From assembly GCA_947089855.1 (NCBI GenBank), contig CAMUML010000008.1, positions 1 through 64,000 on the forward strand: DNA of 64,000 nucleotides. The letters are read 5' to 3'. This document shows positions 26,855-35,756 of the stretch, in pieces; the first letter of the stretch is position 1, and each line of letters opens with the position of its first letter. The translations under genes were made by a program, and so were the position numbers. Below the pieces are notes generated by a model, which worked only from the letters and a program-made list of their open reading frames with translations, was not told the origin of the DNA and ran no database searches. The stretch is from an uncultured Eubacterium sp. (GTDB taxonomy: Bacteria; Bacillota; Clostridia; Lachnospirales; Lachnospiraceae).

Positions 26855-27103
26855 ATGATTTTAACGGATATTTATATACCCGCAGTCGATGCGGATTATG
26901 ATTTTATGCTGGATGAAAATGTGCCGGTGTCACAGGTGATGGAGGAGGTCAGCGAAATGATCTCCAAAAAAGTCAAAGAAAAAAAGCCGGGGCAGATCTC
27001 AGATTTTATTTTGTATTCGATGGATACCGGTACCCTGTTAGACCATAGCTTAAGCCTTTATGCCAATGGCATCCACGACGGGAGCCGGATGATCTTTGTA
27101 TAG
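26855..27103 (+). CDS. esaB: YukD/EsaB-like ubiquitin-fold protein (82 aa)
   Basis: This 82-residue protein has the length and strand pattern of EsaB/YukD. It runs ILTDIYIPAVDADYDFMLD, then one long helix (VSQVMEEVSEMISKKV), then DFILYSMDTG and LSLYANGIHDGSRMIFV, the last matching the typical C-terminal strand of the ubiquitin-like fold. In T7SSb systems it is a small cytoplasmic core or regulatory component. It is located between the EssC/LytTR block and the WXG100 genes. Confidence 0.85.
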   Translation: MILTDIYIPAVDADYDFMLDENVPVSQVMEEVSEMISKKVKEKKPGQISDFILYSMDTGTLLDHSLSLYANGIHDGSRMIFV

Positions 27104-27289
27104 GTTTTCCATACCAAATATGCCGTTTAGACATACAAACAGGTCAAATAATACAAAACGGCGCCGGTGGTGGAAGATCCTGGTATAGTAACATCAACAG
27201 GGGCGGCAAGCCAAAGAAAAGCCCAAAACGTACCAAACAGGCAACGTATCAGGCACTGGCTTGCAAAAGCTGTCAGGGAGGATAGGCAA

Positions 27290-27631
27290 ATGGAAGCTGA
27301 GGTACAGTTAAAGCAGTTAAGGCGCCTGGCAGGCGGGCTGGAGCAGTGCGGACAAAAGCTTTCAGGCTATATCACACGGCTGGATGAGGTAGGTAAAAGC
27401 CGCTACAGCAAGCCGCTGGAACAAAAGATAAAGGCGCAGTCAGAATTTTTAAGGAAACAGGCAGGTTTGTGCAAAGACCTGGCAGCAGTATTGGAACAGG
27501 CAGGCTATCTGTATGAGAAAACGGAAGTTTCGATTATACAGGCCGCGGAGCCGGATACCAACCGTTATCAGGAAACGCTCCAGGCAGTCAGCCTGCCGGA
27601 AATGGCGCGGATCCCGGTCACCCTAAAGTAA
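27290..27631 (+). CDS. Small helical T7SS-associated protein without WxG (113 aa)
   Basis: The ATG 27290 is selected because GGAGG lies 9 bases before it; in-frame upstream codons have no ribosome site. The product is almost all helix (LKQLRRLAGGLEQCGQKLSG, KIKAQSEFLRKQAGLCKDLA) with two predicted antiparallel helices and lacks a clear WxG turn. By size and location it resembles an LXG-partner (Lap-like) or WXG100-related chaperone. It is not assigned further. Confidence 0.68.
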   Translation: MEAEVQLKQLRRLAGGLEQCGQKLSGYITRLDEVGKSRYSKPLEQKIKAQSEFLRKQAGLCKDLAAVLEQAGYLYEKTEVSIIQAAEPDTNRYQETLQAVSLPEMARIPVTLK

Positions 27632-27681
27632 ATGGTGTGGTTATCTGAACTGTTACGTGGCCGGGATAGGAAAGGGATGCT

Positions 27682-27984
27682 ATGGCAGACAGGATAAAAG
27701 TCCATACGGATAGGCTGGGGACGGAAGCCGGACGCATCCAGGGCTACATGCAGAGTATGGCAAAGGAACTGGCGGATATGGAACAAAGCATTTCCGCATT
27801 GGAACGTATGTGGGAAGGCCCAAGCAAAGAAGCATTCCACAAGGCAATTTGGGGCGACCTGCGTATGGTTGCAGCCGCAGTCAGAGGCGTGGAAGATATT
27901 TGCAGCTATGACAGGAATGCAAAGGAGCAATATGAGCAGTGCGACAGGAAGATCGGGTCTTTGGTTGCAGATATTGAAGTATAG
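27682..27984 (+). CDS. WXG100 family protein 1 (100 aa)
   Basis: A helix-turn-helix hairpin with the turn W44-E-G46 (ERMWEGPSKEAF) and exactly 100 residues. The C-terminal helix has YEQCD, fitting the YxxxD/E export signal of T7SS substrates. Such proteins are secreted as homo- or heterodimers through EssC. It belongs to a run of WXG100 genes that differ strongly from each other, which suggests specific pairings. Confidence 0.9.
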   Translation: MADRIKVHTDRLGTEAGRIQGYMQSMAKELADMEQSISALERMWEGPSKEAFHKAIWGDLRMVAAAVRGVEDICSYDRNAKEQYEQCDRKIGSLVADIEV

Positions 27985-28043
27985 CCTGGCGGCTGCAAAA
28001 CAGGTTCCGCTGGATTTTCAGTTTATGGCAGGAGGGATGGAAA

Positions 28044-28361
28044 ATGGCGGATGTCCGGTTAACGGTATCCCCGGATGAACTAAAGCGTGCGGCTGTCCAG
28101 GTAGAAGCCCAGATCGCAGCAGCCGAAAGGGACTGGGCCAGGCTGTATGAAACGGCCCGCGCATCCAGGCATTACTGGGAAGGGGAGGCCGCAGACTATA
28201 GGCATAGGCTTTTGGAAGAGGCAAAACAGGAGGTCCAGGAGGCACTGCGCAGGCTGAAAGCCCATCCGCCCCATTTATTGGAGATGGCAGGCATCTATAT
28301 CGATGCCGAGGAAAAAGCGGCCAGCCTGGTAAATTCCCTGCCGGATGATGCGATTTTATAA
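28044..28361 (+). CDS. WXG100 family protein 2 (105 aa)
   Basis: W45-E-G47 (HYWEGEAADY) lies between two amphipathic helices. The second helix is highly charged (EEAKQEVQEALRRLKAH), and YIDAE in the C-terminal part fits YxxxD/E. GGAGGG precedes the ATG. Its first helix differs clearly from that of the neighbouring WXG proteins, as expected for the partner subunit of a heterodimer. Confidence 0.86.
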   Translation: MADVRLTVSPDELKRAAVQVEAQIAAAERDWARLYETARASRHYWEGEAADYRHRLLEEAKQEVQEALRRLKAHPPHLLEMAGIYIDAEEKAASLVNSLPDDAIL

Positions 28362-28384
28362 AGAAAAGGGTAAGGGGCAGGCAT

Positions 28385-28696
28385 ATGGCACAGGCAATGG
28401 ATACGATAGAAATGGATTTTCAGAATGCGCTCAGGCAGGCGGAAGCCTTAGAGCAGGCCGCAAGGGAGCTGGAACTGCTGGCAAACGGCAGCCTCCAGGA
28501 ATGCCTGCGGGGGGTTGCGGCAAACTGGAAAGGCGAAAACGCGGTTTTGTTTTGCAAAAAAGGGAATATTGTCCGCACAAATATCGGGTATGCGGCGGAA
28601 AGCATCAACCATACCGCGCAGGTCCTGCGCCAGATGGCGCAGAATATATACGAGGCGGAAAAAAGGAATTACGAGATTGCAACGGAGCGGCTTTAA
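28385..28696 (+). CDS. WXG100 family protein 3 (103 aa)
   Basis: W48-K-G50 (ANWKGENAVLF) marks the hairpin turn. The C-terminal helix contains tyrosines (NIYEAEKRNYEIA) but no strict YxxxD/E, so it may depend on its partner for export. It lies 23 bp after WXG protein 2 and ends the first WXG block; 179 non-coding bases follow. Confidence 0.82.
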   Translation: MAQAMDTIEMDFQNALRQAEALEQAARELELLANGSLQECLRGVAANWKGENAVLFCKKGNIVRTNIGYAAESINHTAQVLRQMAQNIYEAEKRNYEIATERL

Positions 28697-28875
28697 AAGG
28701 TGTGTTTATACCATGCAATGCAGGCCCACATTCCGCGGGCATAATTTCAATATAGAAAGGGTGGCCACCCGATAAAAGGGTAGCCCATGATAGAAAAGCA
28801 GTATTTCAGAAAGCATCTTAAATGTACTACATACATTTCAAGATAAATAAAAATTTTATAAGGAGGTCATGTAAC

Positions 28876-29178
28876 ATGGCAAGTCAATTTACAGTAACAC
28901 CATCATCTTTAAGGCAAAAGGCAAGTGATCTGCGGTCAAGCAACAGGAGCTTCACAACTGATCTTAATAATCTTAGGAATCAGAAACATGCCCTGGACGG
29001 GATGTGGGATGGCGATGCAAAGCAGGCATTTGATCGGGCGTTTAACCATGACATACAGCAGATGCAGGAATTCTACAATGCAGTGGAAGATTATGTTAGA
29101 AAATTGGACGAAATCGCCAGGAACTACGAGCAAACAGAAAGAAGAAATGTTAGCGTAGGAGAAACAAGGGTTTATTAA
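28876..29178 (+). CDS. WXG100 family protein 4 (100 aa), canonical
   Basis: The ATG 28876 follows AAGGAGGT, the best ribosome site in the locus. W44-D-G46 (GMWDGDAKQAF) and YEQTE (YxxxE) are canonical for an EsxA-like secreted protein. The gene and the next one have lower GC than the preceding WXG genes and are separated from them by 179 bases (28697-28875), which contain a short palindrome (CTTAAATGTA/TACATTTCAAG). They may be expressed more strongly or independently. Confidence 0.93.
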   Translation: MASQFTVTPSSLRQKASDLRSSNRSFTTDLNNLRNQKHALDGMWDGDAKQAFDRAFNHDIQQMQEFYNAVEDYVRKLDEIARNYEQTERRNVSVGETRVY

Positions 29179-29291
29179 GGTAGTATAGCTGTGTGGTAGA
29201 ATAATTTTTACTATAAGCAGTAAACGAATTAGGACCGTATAGCCGGTTTAGACAGTTTGTAGCATTGTATCAAGAAAGAGAGGAAAAAGAA

Positions 29292-29609
29292 ATGACAGGA
29301 ATAATAAAGGTAGAACCAGCCAGATTGAGAAGTACAGCACAGAACTTTCAGAGCACAGGCCAGAACATCCAGAGGGCGACACAGAATATGACCAATATTA
29401 TTAATCAATTGTCCGGCTGTGTATGGAGCGGCGAGGCAGCAGATGCATATAAAAGGAAATTCAATGCACTCCAGGATGACATTAATAAGATGGTAAGGAT
29501 GATTCGTGAACATGTTACTGATTTAAATGCAATGGCAGGCGAGTACGAACGTACAGAAAACCGGAACAGGGAACTGAGCAGTTCTTTAAGGGAAGATGTA
29601 ATCTCATAA
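29292..29609 (+). CDS. WXG100 family protein 5 (105 aa), canonical
   Basis: The ATG 29292 follows GAGAGGAAAA. W45-S-G47 (CVWSGEAADAY) and YERTE (YxxxE) fit an EsxA/EsxB-like secreted substrate. It is paired in tandem with WXG protein 4 and shares its style (GEYERTENRNRE versus NYEQTERRN), so the two may form a heterodimer. Confidence 0.93.
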   Translation: MTGIIKVEPARLRSTAQNFQSTGQNIQRATQNMTNIINQLSGCVWSGEAADAYKRKFNALQDDINKMVRMIREHVTDLNAMAGEYERTENRNRELSSSLREDVIS

Positions 29610-29680
29610 TTTCATATAAGACTACTACAATAGGACGCTTGCAAAAGCGTCTTATTGTGGCGGTTATGGGGAAGCGTAAG

Positions 29681-31441
29681 ATGGCAAATAAAATAAAATC
29701 AGGCATTCGGATATGGGCTGCGGCGCTTGTATTATTGTGCACCGGCATGGCTGGCCAGGTACAGGCAGCAGGCCTGGGGGATACACAGGCAGCAGGCACT
29801 GCGGCGCCAGGGGCGGCAGCGCCGGGTACAATGGCGCCAGACGCAGCGGCGCCAGCACCAGGTACAATGGCGCCGGATACAGCGGCACCCGGCCCGCAGG
29901 CAGCAAATGCCCCTGGCAGCGGGGCCGGGCGGGCGGAAGCCGGGATTATCGAGGTAGAGAGCGGATATGTGGATGCAAAGGGAAAATTTTGGAAGATGAA
30001 GTCAGGCAGCGGGTTTCTCATTGCTAATAAGGAAAGTGCCACCTATATCGTTACCAATTGCAGCACTGTGTCCAATACACCGCAGAAAATAAAAAAATTT
30101 TGTAAGAAAAATAAAATTGATACGGAAAATACGCAGATAACAAATTCAATCCGGGTTATCGTAACCGGGGATGTGGCGGCAGCAGCAGAGGTCGTGGTAA
30201 AAAGTGCAGAAAAAGATTATTGTGTGCTGTCCGCCGCAAATGTGGTCAGCCAAAAAGAATCATTAAAATTAGGCGACAGTGCGGGTATTGCAGCCAATGA
30301 CGTGGTCTATGCATACGGGTTCCCAAAAGATGCAGGTACCGGGGACGATGCGCTCCACTACTCTGAGATGGATGTACGCGCCATCCAGGGGGCAATTACA
30401 CAGGCGGAGGCATACTTGGAAGGCGGCGTCTACCTGGCCCATTCCGCCCCGGTGGTGCCTGGCTGCGAAGGCGGCCCGCTGCTGGATGCGGACGGGTATG
30501 TCGTCGGCTTAAACTGCAAGAAATCGCAGGAAGACGATACCGGGATTGCCTATGCGCTGCCAATTAATGAAATCTGTGCGGTTTTAGACAATTTTTCGAT
30601 TTATTATGGCAGCAGGGCCATTGACGCGGCTTTTGTGCAGTTAGAAGGCATCTACCAGGAGTGCGCCGGCTTACAGGAAGCAGGCGGCTATAAAAGGGCG
30701 ACGATGGAAGCTTTGGAACAGGCGTTGGAACAGGTAGAAGAGGTACGTACCCTGGAAGAGCCAAGCGTATCGGATCTAACCAATGCTTTTAATATGCTTG
30801 CCGCAGCCAGGGACGGGCTGGTGCCAAAGACAGAGCCGATTACAATTGCCATCATGGTGCTGGCGCCTTGCGACTTGCTGTTGTTTATCTGGATGCTGGT
30901 GCTGGCGGTTAAAAATGCACGGGAAAAGAAATGGATGGAGCTGCAGCGGATGCAGCCCGCTATACAAAGCGCTGCATCACAGGCGGGTATGCGCCAGCCG
31001 TCCGGCAATGCCGGCTATCCGGGGCGCGCGCCGCAGCAAAACGCCGCTTACCCAGGGCCAGGCCGGCAGGCGCCGCAGCAGGCAGCCGGTTACCAGGGCC
31101 AGCATGGCCAAGAAAGCTACCGCCAGCCAGTCGTACCGCCGGCAGGCAGGCGCCTTCGGATGATACGGCAAAAGACTGGGCAGACGGTTGTGTTAAATAA
31201 AAACCAGTTTATTATCGGGAAAAGCCAGACGCTGGCGGATTTTTGCATTGCAGACAACCAGACGGTCAGCAGGAAACATGCGATGCTGTTTGAAGAAAAT
31301 GGCGGCTGGTACATCGACGACCTCAATTCGCTAAATGGCACCTGCGTCAACGGCACCAAAGTCGTGCCAGGGCAGGCAGTCAAGCTAAATGGCGGGGATG
31401 AGATTACCATGTCCGACGAAGCGTTCCTCGTACAGGAATAG
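29681..31441 (+). CDS. Membrane protein: trypsin-like pseudoprotease ectodomain plus cytoplasmic FHA (586 aa)
   Basis: The start ATG 29681 is preferred (GGGGAAG upstream); ATG 29666 is also in frame. A signal peptide and an Ala/Pro/Thr-rich spacer (about 30-80) are followed by a chymotrypsin/DegP-like fold (about 90-310). The motif expected for the catalytic His reads YIVTNCSTV and that for the Ser reads GCEGGPLLD, so His and Ser are replaced (by Ser and Glu). It is probably catalytically dead and may bind peptides. A helical segment, one transmembrane helix (about 395-418), a Pro/Gln/Gly-rich linker and a C-terminal FHA domain (VSRKHAMLF, LNGTCVNG) follow. It could carry an external signal to the phospho-network. 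Confidence 0.82.
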   Translation: MANKIKSGIRIWAAALVLLCTGMAGQVQAAGLGDTQAAGTAAPGAAAPGTMAPDAAAPAPGTMAPDTAAPGPQAANAPGSGAGRAEAGIIEVESGYVDAKGKFWKMKSGSGFLIANKESATYIVTNCSTVSNTPQKIKKFCKKNKIDTENTQITNSIRVIVTGDVAAAAEVVVKSAEKDYCVLSAANVVSQKESLKLGDSAGIAANDVVYAYGFPKDAGTGDDALHYSEMDVRAIQGAITQAEAYLEGGVYLAHSAPVVPGCEGGPLLDADGYVVGLNCKKSQEDDTGIAYALPINEICAVLDNFSIYYGSRAIDAAFVQLEGIYQECAGLQEAGGYKRATMEALEQALEQVEEVRTLEEPSVSDLTNAFNMLAAARDGLVPKTEPITIAIMVLAPCDLLLFIWMLVLAVKNAREKKWMELQRMQPAIQSAASQAGMRQPSGNAGYPGRAPQQNAAYPGPGRQAPQQAAGYQGQHGQESYRQPVVPPAGRRLRMIRQKTGQTVVLNKNQFIIGKSQTLADFCIADNQTVSRKHAMLFEENGGWYIDDLNSLNGTCVNGTKVVPGQAVKLNGGDEITMSDEAFLVQE

Positions 31442-31474
31442 GAAACGGCGTCGACCAGGAGGCAGGCAATTATT

Positions 31475-33406
31475 ATGGATAGAAAAATAAAAAAGGATAG
31501 GAAAAAAGGGGCCGTATGCCTGCTGGCAGCTTTTTTTGCAGCGGCCAGCCTGCTGCAGATAGGCTATGCGGCAGCGGCATCCGGCATCCAGGCAAAAGCA
31601 GCGGCATCCGGTTCCAGCGCTGCCGGCCCGCAAGGGCCAAAGTACAACGAAGAAGGGACACAGGTCAGCTATACCAACCTTTATTTTGGCAGCTACCCGC
31701 AGGCAGAGGTAACCGGGGATGCCCTGACACCGGCGGTAACCGGCGCTTCGTACGACAGTTATGGGGATGCATGGGTAGATGGGGTCAAATACCGCCGTAT
31801 CCGCGCGGCAGATACCAATAACGACGAACAGTTTGGGGACAGCGCCTACCGGTATTTTAAATGGGAGCGGATCAAATGGCGGGTGCTGGCCAATGATGGT
31901 AAAACGCTGTATGTGCTGGCCGATAAAGGGTTAGACTGCCAAAGCTACCATGAAATGGGGGCGGCGGTCACCTGGGCAGACTGTTCCTTGCGCAAATGGC
32001 TAAACGGGGCATTTTACCGCACAGCCTTTGACAGCAATGAGCGGGATGCAGTGGTACGCCAGGAAGTCGATAATACCGCTTATGCACAGGGGCAGGCATC
32101 CGTTATGCAGCTTCTTGCCGCGGATGGTGCGCAGGCGGACACAAAAGGCAGCGCCACGCAGGATTATGTCTATATCCTGTCAATGGCAGAAGTATCCAAC
32201 CAGGCGTATGGGTTCCCGGCAGCCATCCAAAACCCGTCCCCATGCCGCCAGATTATGGCCAGCGATTATGCCTATGCAATGGGCGCACGTTTAGGCGGGC
32301 AGGAGCAGGGGCCTGGGGACCAGTGCTGCTGGTGGTGGCTGCGCAACCCGGCCGCAGGAGAGGCGGACGCGAACCGGTATGCGGCGTTAATGGGCAATAC
32401 CGGATCCTTTTCCCTGTATGGCCTGGTGGAAAACAAATACCGGGCAGTCGTCCCAGTGCTGCATATCAGCCTGGATTCCGGCGCCTGGCAGCGGGCGGAC
32501 GATGCATCCAGCGGTTCCGGCGGCGGGGAAGCGGCTGCAAAGCCACTGACGGTCAGTGCGCCAAATATGCAGCGCAGCCAGAATGTCGCAGCTTTTGATG
32601 TGGAAGCGCAAGGCGGGCTTACCAGTGATTACGACTACCAGTGGTACTATGCCCCTTCCGATACCGGAAGCGGCCACCCGATCAGCGAGTCGGATTATAA
32701 GTCCATCGTATGGCAGGGCAAAGCGCTCTATATTGATTTAAAAGCAGACGATGTGCCGGACGGGCTGTATTTGTACTGTGCGGTTAGCGATGGGCGTACT
32801 ACGGTGGAAAGCAGCCGTATCTGGTTTTCCAAAAAGAAAAAGAACCAGACGATTACCTATAACAAAGGGAGCATTGAAAACGGGCAGCTGGTGTATGGGG
32901 CTACCGTAAAGTTAAAGGCAAAAAGCAATGGGGCGGCGTCGCGGATTTCTTATAAGAGCAGTAATTCCAAGATACTGTCGGTGAGTGCGTCGGGAAAGCT
33001 GAAAGCTAAAAAATATGGGAAAGCAACGGTTACGATTACTGCTTCGGATTCGCCGGTGGATGAGTATGGCAAGACGGCGTTGAAGCTGCCTTTGACGGTT
33101 GTCCCGAAACAGGTGCAGGTGACAAGGATTAAGCTTGGAAGGAATGAACTTGGGAAAGTGTCCAGTGTATATTTGGAATGGAAAAAAGACCGGACGGTGG
33201 ATGGGTTCCAGTATAATGTGGCTTATAATAAGAATTATACGAATAGTACGAATGGGGAGAAAGAAGGGAAGGATCATTTTATGAATTTGAAATATTTGGA
33301 TGTCAGTAAGGATAAGCTGTATATCCGGGTGCGGACGTTTAAGAAGGTTGGCAAGAAGGCTTATTATGGGAAGTGGAGCAAGAGTTATATGCTGTCCATT
33401 AAGTAG
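31475..33406 (+). CDS. Secreted DUF6273-like protein with Ig-like and FN3-like domains (643 aa)
   Basis: A signal peptide (about 1-35) is followed by a DUF6273-type domain (about 65-350) recognisable by FKWERIKWRVL, SLRKWLNGAFYRTAF, CCWWWLRNP and VVPVLHISL. This domain is common in exported Clostridia proteins and related in pattern to sulfatase-modifying (FGE-like/C-type lectin) folds. A domain about 365-460, an Ig-like segment (about 465-555, SYKSSNSKILSVSASGKLKA) and a C-terminal FN3-like domain (LYIRVRTFKKVGKKAYYGKW) follow. It is probably a surface-attached adhesin or wall protein, 33 bp after the pseudoprotease gene and the last gene before a large hairpin. Confidence 0.78.
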   Translation: MDRKIKKDRKKGAVCLLAAFFAAASLLQIGYAAAASGIQAKAAASGSSAAGPQGPKYNEEGTQVSYTNLYFGSYPQAEVTGDALTPAVTGASYDSYGDAWVDGVKYRRIRAADTNNDEQFGDSAYRYFKWERIKWRVLANDGKTLYVLADKGLDCQSYHEMGAAVTWADCSLRKWLNGAFYRTAFDSNERDAVVRQEVDNTAYAQGQASVMQLLAADGAQADTKGSATQDYVYILSMAEVSNQAYGFPAAIQNPSPCRQIMASDYAYAMGARLGGQEQGPGDQCCWWWLRNPAAGEADANRYAALMGNTGSFSLYGLVENKYRAVVPVLHISLDSGAWQRADDASSGSGGGEAAAKPLTVSAPNMQRSQNVAAFDVEAQGGLTSDYDYQWYYAPSDTGSGHPISESDYKSIVWQGKALYIDLKADDVPDGLYLYCAVSDGRTTVESSRIWFSKKKKNQTITYNKGSIENGQLVYGATVKLKAKSNGAASRISYKSSNSKILSVSASGKLKAKKYGKATVTITASDSPVDEYGKTALKLPLTVVPKQVQVTRIKLGRNELGKVSSVYLEWKKDRTVDGFQYNVAYNKNYTNSTNGEKEGKDHFMNLKYLDVSKDKLYIRVRTFKKVGKKAYYGKWSKSYMLSIK

Positions 33407-33439
33407 AGGGGGGGGGAGGTGGCCTCCCGGACGCTGCAT

Positions 33440-33659
33440 CCAGAAGCTGGGGCTTCCCTGCTATGCCGCTGCGAAATGCAGGAACCTCTAAGCATTCTGT
33501 GCCAAGGTTATTGGTACCGGACGGACCGGGGATTGACCCGCCGTCCGTGGCGGCAATCCCCTTTTCCTGGCATCCATGCCAGGAAATTCTGACAGCGGCA
33601 GAATGCTAAGAGGTTCCAGCATTTCTCCGCAGGCATAGCAGGGAAGCCCCAGCTTCTGG
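33440..33659. repeat. Long inverted repeat (60-bp arms) between operon halves
   Basis: Arms at 33440-33499 and 33599-33659 match over about 60 bases; the outermost 28 are perfect (CCAGAAGCTGGGGCTTCCCTG and on). The centre contains further hairpins (GGGGATT...AATCCCC, CCTGGCATCCATGCCAGG), and a T run (ATGTTTTTTT) follows at about 33667. The rest of 33407-33838 has no gene. It may be a MITE, a strong terminator after 33406, or both. Confidence 0.78.
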
Positions 33660-33838
33660 GTGCGGATGTTTTTTTGTAGCAGTGTATGGGGGTTTTAGCT
33701 GAGGCGAGATGCGGGCAGGAGGAGGTTCGTTTGGGAGAAAGTTTGGTTTGGATGGAAGGATAAGCGGGAAATAGTGGATAAAAAGGGAAATTGGAAACTT
33801 TGGCGAAGGAAGTGGTTTAGCAGGATGGTGGGGCTTTT

Positions 33839-34786
33839 GTGTTAGGGAAAAAGAAGGCGGATAGGAAGAGGAAAGGGCGGATGCAGGGGACGGCTTTGGC
33901 GGATGCCAGGATACCGGTGGATGGGTTGTATGCGCAAGAGATGATTGCTACTGTGCCGTTGGCGGATGGGATGCTGGGTGCGGTGCCGTATCCGGAATTG
34001 GAGGTTACGACCCAGCAGCTTGCGGGCAAGCGGAGTGCGGTGGAAATTGGGACGGCTAGTATTATTGGAAGCAGGAAGTCGCAGCAGGATTCGGTGTTTG
34101 GGTATGCGTCGGATGGATATGCGCTGGGGATTGTCTGTGATGGTATGGGCGGCCTGTCTGGCGGTGAGGTGGCTAGCCGCGTTGCTTTGGAGAGTTTGGC
34201 CGATGCGTGGTTTGCGCAGCAGGATGTTTCGGATATACCGGCCTTTTTCCGTAGGGAGGCAATCAGTGCGGATGAAAAAGTATACCGGCAGGAAGCGATG
34301 GATGGCAGCAGGCTTCAGGCGGGTACGACGATTGTAGCGGCGGTTGTGCGTAAGAAGGAGCTGTATTGGCTTTCGGTCGGCGACAGCAAGTTGTATTTTA
34401 TCCGGGGGCAGGAGATCTTGTCGCTGAATGTAGAACATAATTATAGAATGCAGCTAAATACGATGCTGCGCCAGGGTAAGCTGACGGCGCAGGAGTATGC
34501 GGCGGAAGAGTACCGTGCGGAAGCCCTAACCAGTTATTTGGGCATAGGAAGCCTGTCGCAGATGGATATTAGTACGAAGGCATATCCGCTGGCGGACGGG
34601 GATGTTATCCTGCTGGCCAGCGACGGGCTGTACCGCAGCCTGAGTGAAGAAGAAATCCTTGCGATTGTAAGAAGGAACGGGCAGGATATGCAGCAGGCGG
34701 CGCAGGCTTTGACTGCGGCTGTTAAGGGGCGGAAAAAACAGGATAACACTTCAGTAGTCATTTTGCGCATTACAATGGAGAATTAG
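33839..34786 (+). CDS. PP2C-family Ser/Thr phosphatase 1 (315 aa)
   Basis: GTG 33839 is the likely start (upstream GGTGGGG); an ATG at 33881 is possible. A 65-residue N-terminal extension of unknown role precedes the PP2C fold: SRKSQQDSV, CDGMGGLSGGEVAS (metal-binding Asp-Gly), VGDSKLYFI, LLASDGLY and QDNTSVVIL. All metal-binding aspartates are present. It should reverse Thr phosphorylation made by the two kinases. It lies 2 bases before the FHA protein gene and is co-transcribed with the PASTA kinase gene. Confidence 0.92.
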   Translation: MLGKKKADRKRKGRMQGTALADARIPVDGLYAQEMIATVPLADGMLGAVPYPELEVTTQQLAGKRSAVEIGTASIIGSRKSQQDSVFGYASDGYALGIVCDGMGGLSGGEVASRVALESLADAWFAQQDVSDIPAFFRREAISADEKVYRQEAMDGSRLQAGTTIVAAVVRKKELYWLSVGDSKLYFIRGQEILSLNVEHNYRMQLNTMLRQGKLTAQEYAAEEYRAEALTSYLGIGSLSQMDISTKAYPLADGDVILLASDGLYRSLSEEEILAIVRRNGQDMQQAAQALTAAVKGRKKQDNTSVVILRITMEN

Positions 34787-34788
34787 AC

Positions 34789-35643
34789 ATGATTTTAAAA
34801 AGATGCAATAACGGGCACTATTATGACGGTGAAATCTATAAAGAATGCCCGGAGTGTATGGGCGCAGGCCGGCAGCCTTTTATGCAGGCGCCTGCACCGT
34901 CCTATGGCGATTATGCGGATGAGGATTCGGTAACCGTAGCGCTGCCGCGTACCCCATCAGGCAGGAGGCCGGCAGGTGCGGGGGCATTTGACGACGATCC
35001 GGCCACGGCTGCGCTGGCTGGGGGCTTATCGGGCAGGAGGCCGGCAGGCGGGGGTATTTTTGACGACGATCCGGTAACGGCTGCCATGCCGCATACCCCG
35101 CCAGGCAGGAAACCGGCAGGTGCGGGTATCTTTGACGACGGCCCGGTAACGGCTGCCATGCCACGTACCCCGCCAGGCCAGAAATCGGCAGGTGCGGGCG
35201 TGTTTGACGACAGTCCAGCCACGGCTGCCATGCCGCAAAAGCCGCAAAAACCGGTGCGCAAGCAGGGGCTGAAACCGGTTGTGGGGTGGCTGTTATGTAT
35301 ACAGGGGATGGACATTGGAAACAGCTTTACCGTCCGGCTGGGCAAAAATTTTATCGGCAGGTCTTCGGAGATGGAAATTGCGCTGCATGGGGATGAAGGT
35401 ATTGCAATGGAAAAGCATGCCGCGGTTTATTATGTGCCGAAACAGCGGCGGTTTGCGGTAGAACCGGGGCTGTCCGGGCGGCCGTTTTATGTAAACCGCA
35501 ATGCGGTTACACGCCCGATTTGGATTAAGCAGCATGATATTATAACGCTGGGGAATGCCAGCTTAATGTTTTTCCCGTGCTGTGGGGAGCATTTCAGCTG
35601 GGAAGAACTGATCCGAAGGCGTAAGCAAAACCAGGGGCGGTAA
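34789..35643 (+). CDS. FHA protein with tandem Thr-containing repeats (284 aa)
   Basis: A short zinc-binding-like N-terminus (CNNGHYYDGEIYKECPECMG) is followed by four and a half 24-residue repeats (about 43-155) with the unit start D-D-x-P-V-T-A-A-M-P. A conserved threonine follows an acidic patch in each unit, typical of multi-site kinase targets and FHA ligands. The C-terminal FHA-like domain (about 165-275) has IGRSSEME and EKHAAVYYV but lacks the NGT motif. The protein may be a phosphorylation-driven scaffold, its repeats binding FHA domains of EssC and others (inference). It sits between the PP2C and PASTA kinase genes. Confidence 0.82.
   Translation: MILKRCNNGHYYDGEIYKECPECMGAGRQPFMQAPAPSYGDYADEDSVTVALPRTPSGRRPAGAGAFDDDPATAALAGGLSGRRPAGGGIFDDDPVTAAMPHTPPGRKPAGAGIFDDGPVTAAMPRTPPGQKSAGAGVFDDSPATAAMPQKPQKPVRKQGLKPVVGWLLCIQGMDIGNSFTVRLGKNFIGRSSEMEIALHGDEGIAMEKHAAVYYVPKQRRFAVEPGLSGRPFYVNRNAVTRPIWIKQHDIITLGNASLMFFPCCGEHFSWEELIRRRKQNQGR
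34918..35250 (+). repeat. 72-bp tandem repeat encoding Thr-Pro units
   Basis: About 4.5 units of 72 bases are in frame with the FHA protein. GACGACGATCCGG and GGCAGGTGCGGG recur almost unchanged. Unit 2 has lost the TP motif (AGGLSG), while the threonine after the acidic block is kept in all units. Confidence 0.85.
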
Positions 35644-35756
35644 ATACCAGCAACAATCAAATATAGCAGTGTTTACGGTGCAAGGCCGTCTGTGAAAACA
35701 GGCTGGATAAGGCCGGGCGCCAAATCAGCAGCAAGGAAAACAGGGGGTGGCAGGAT

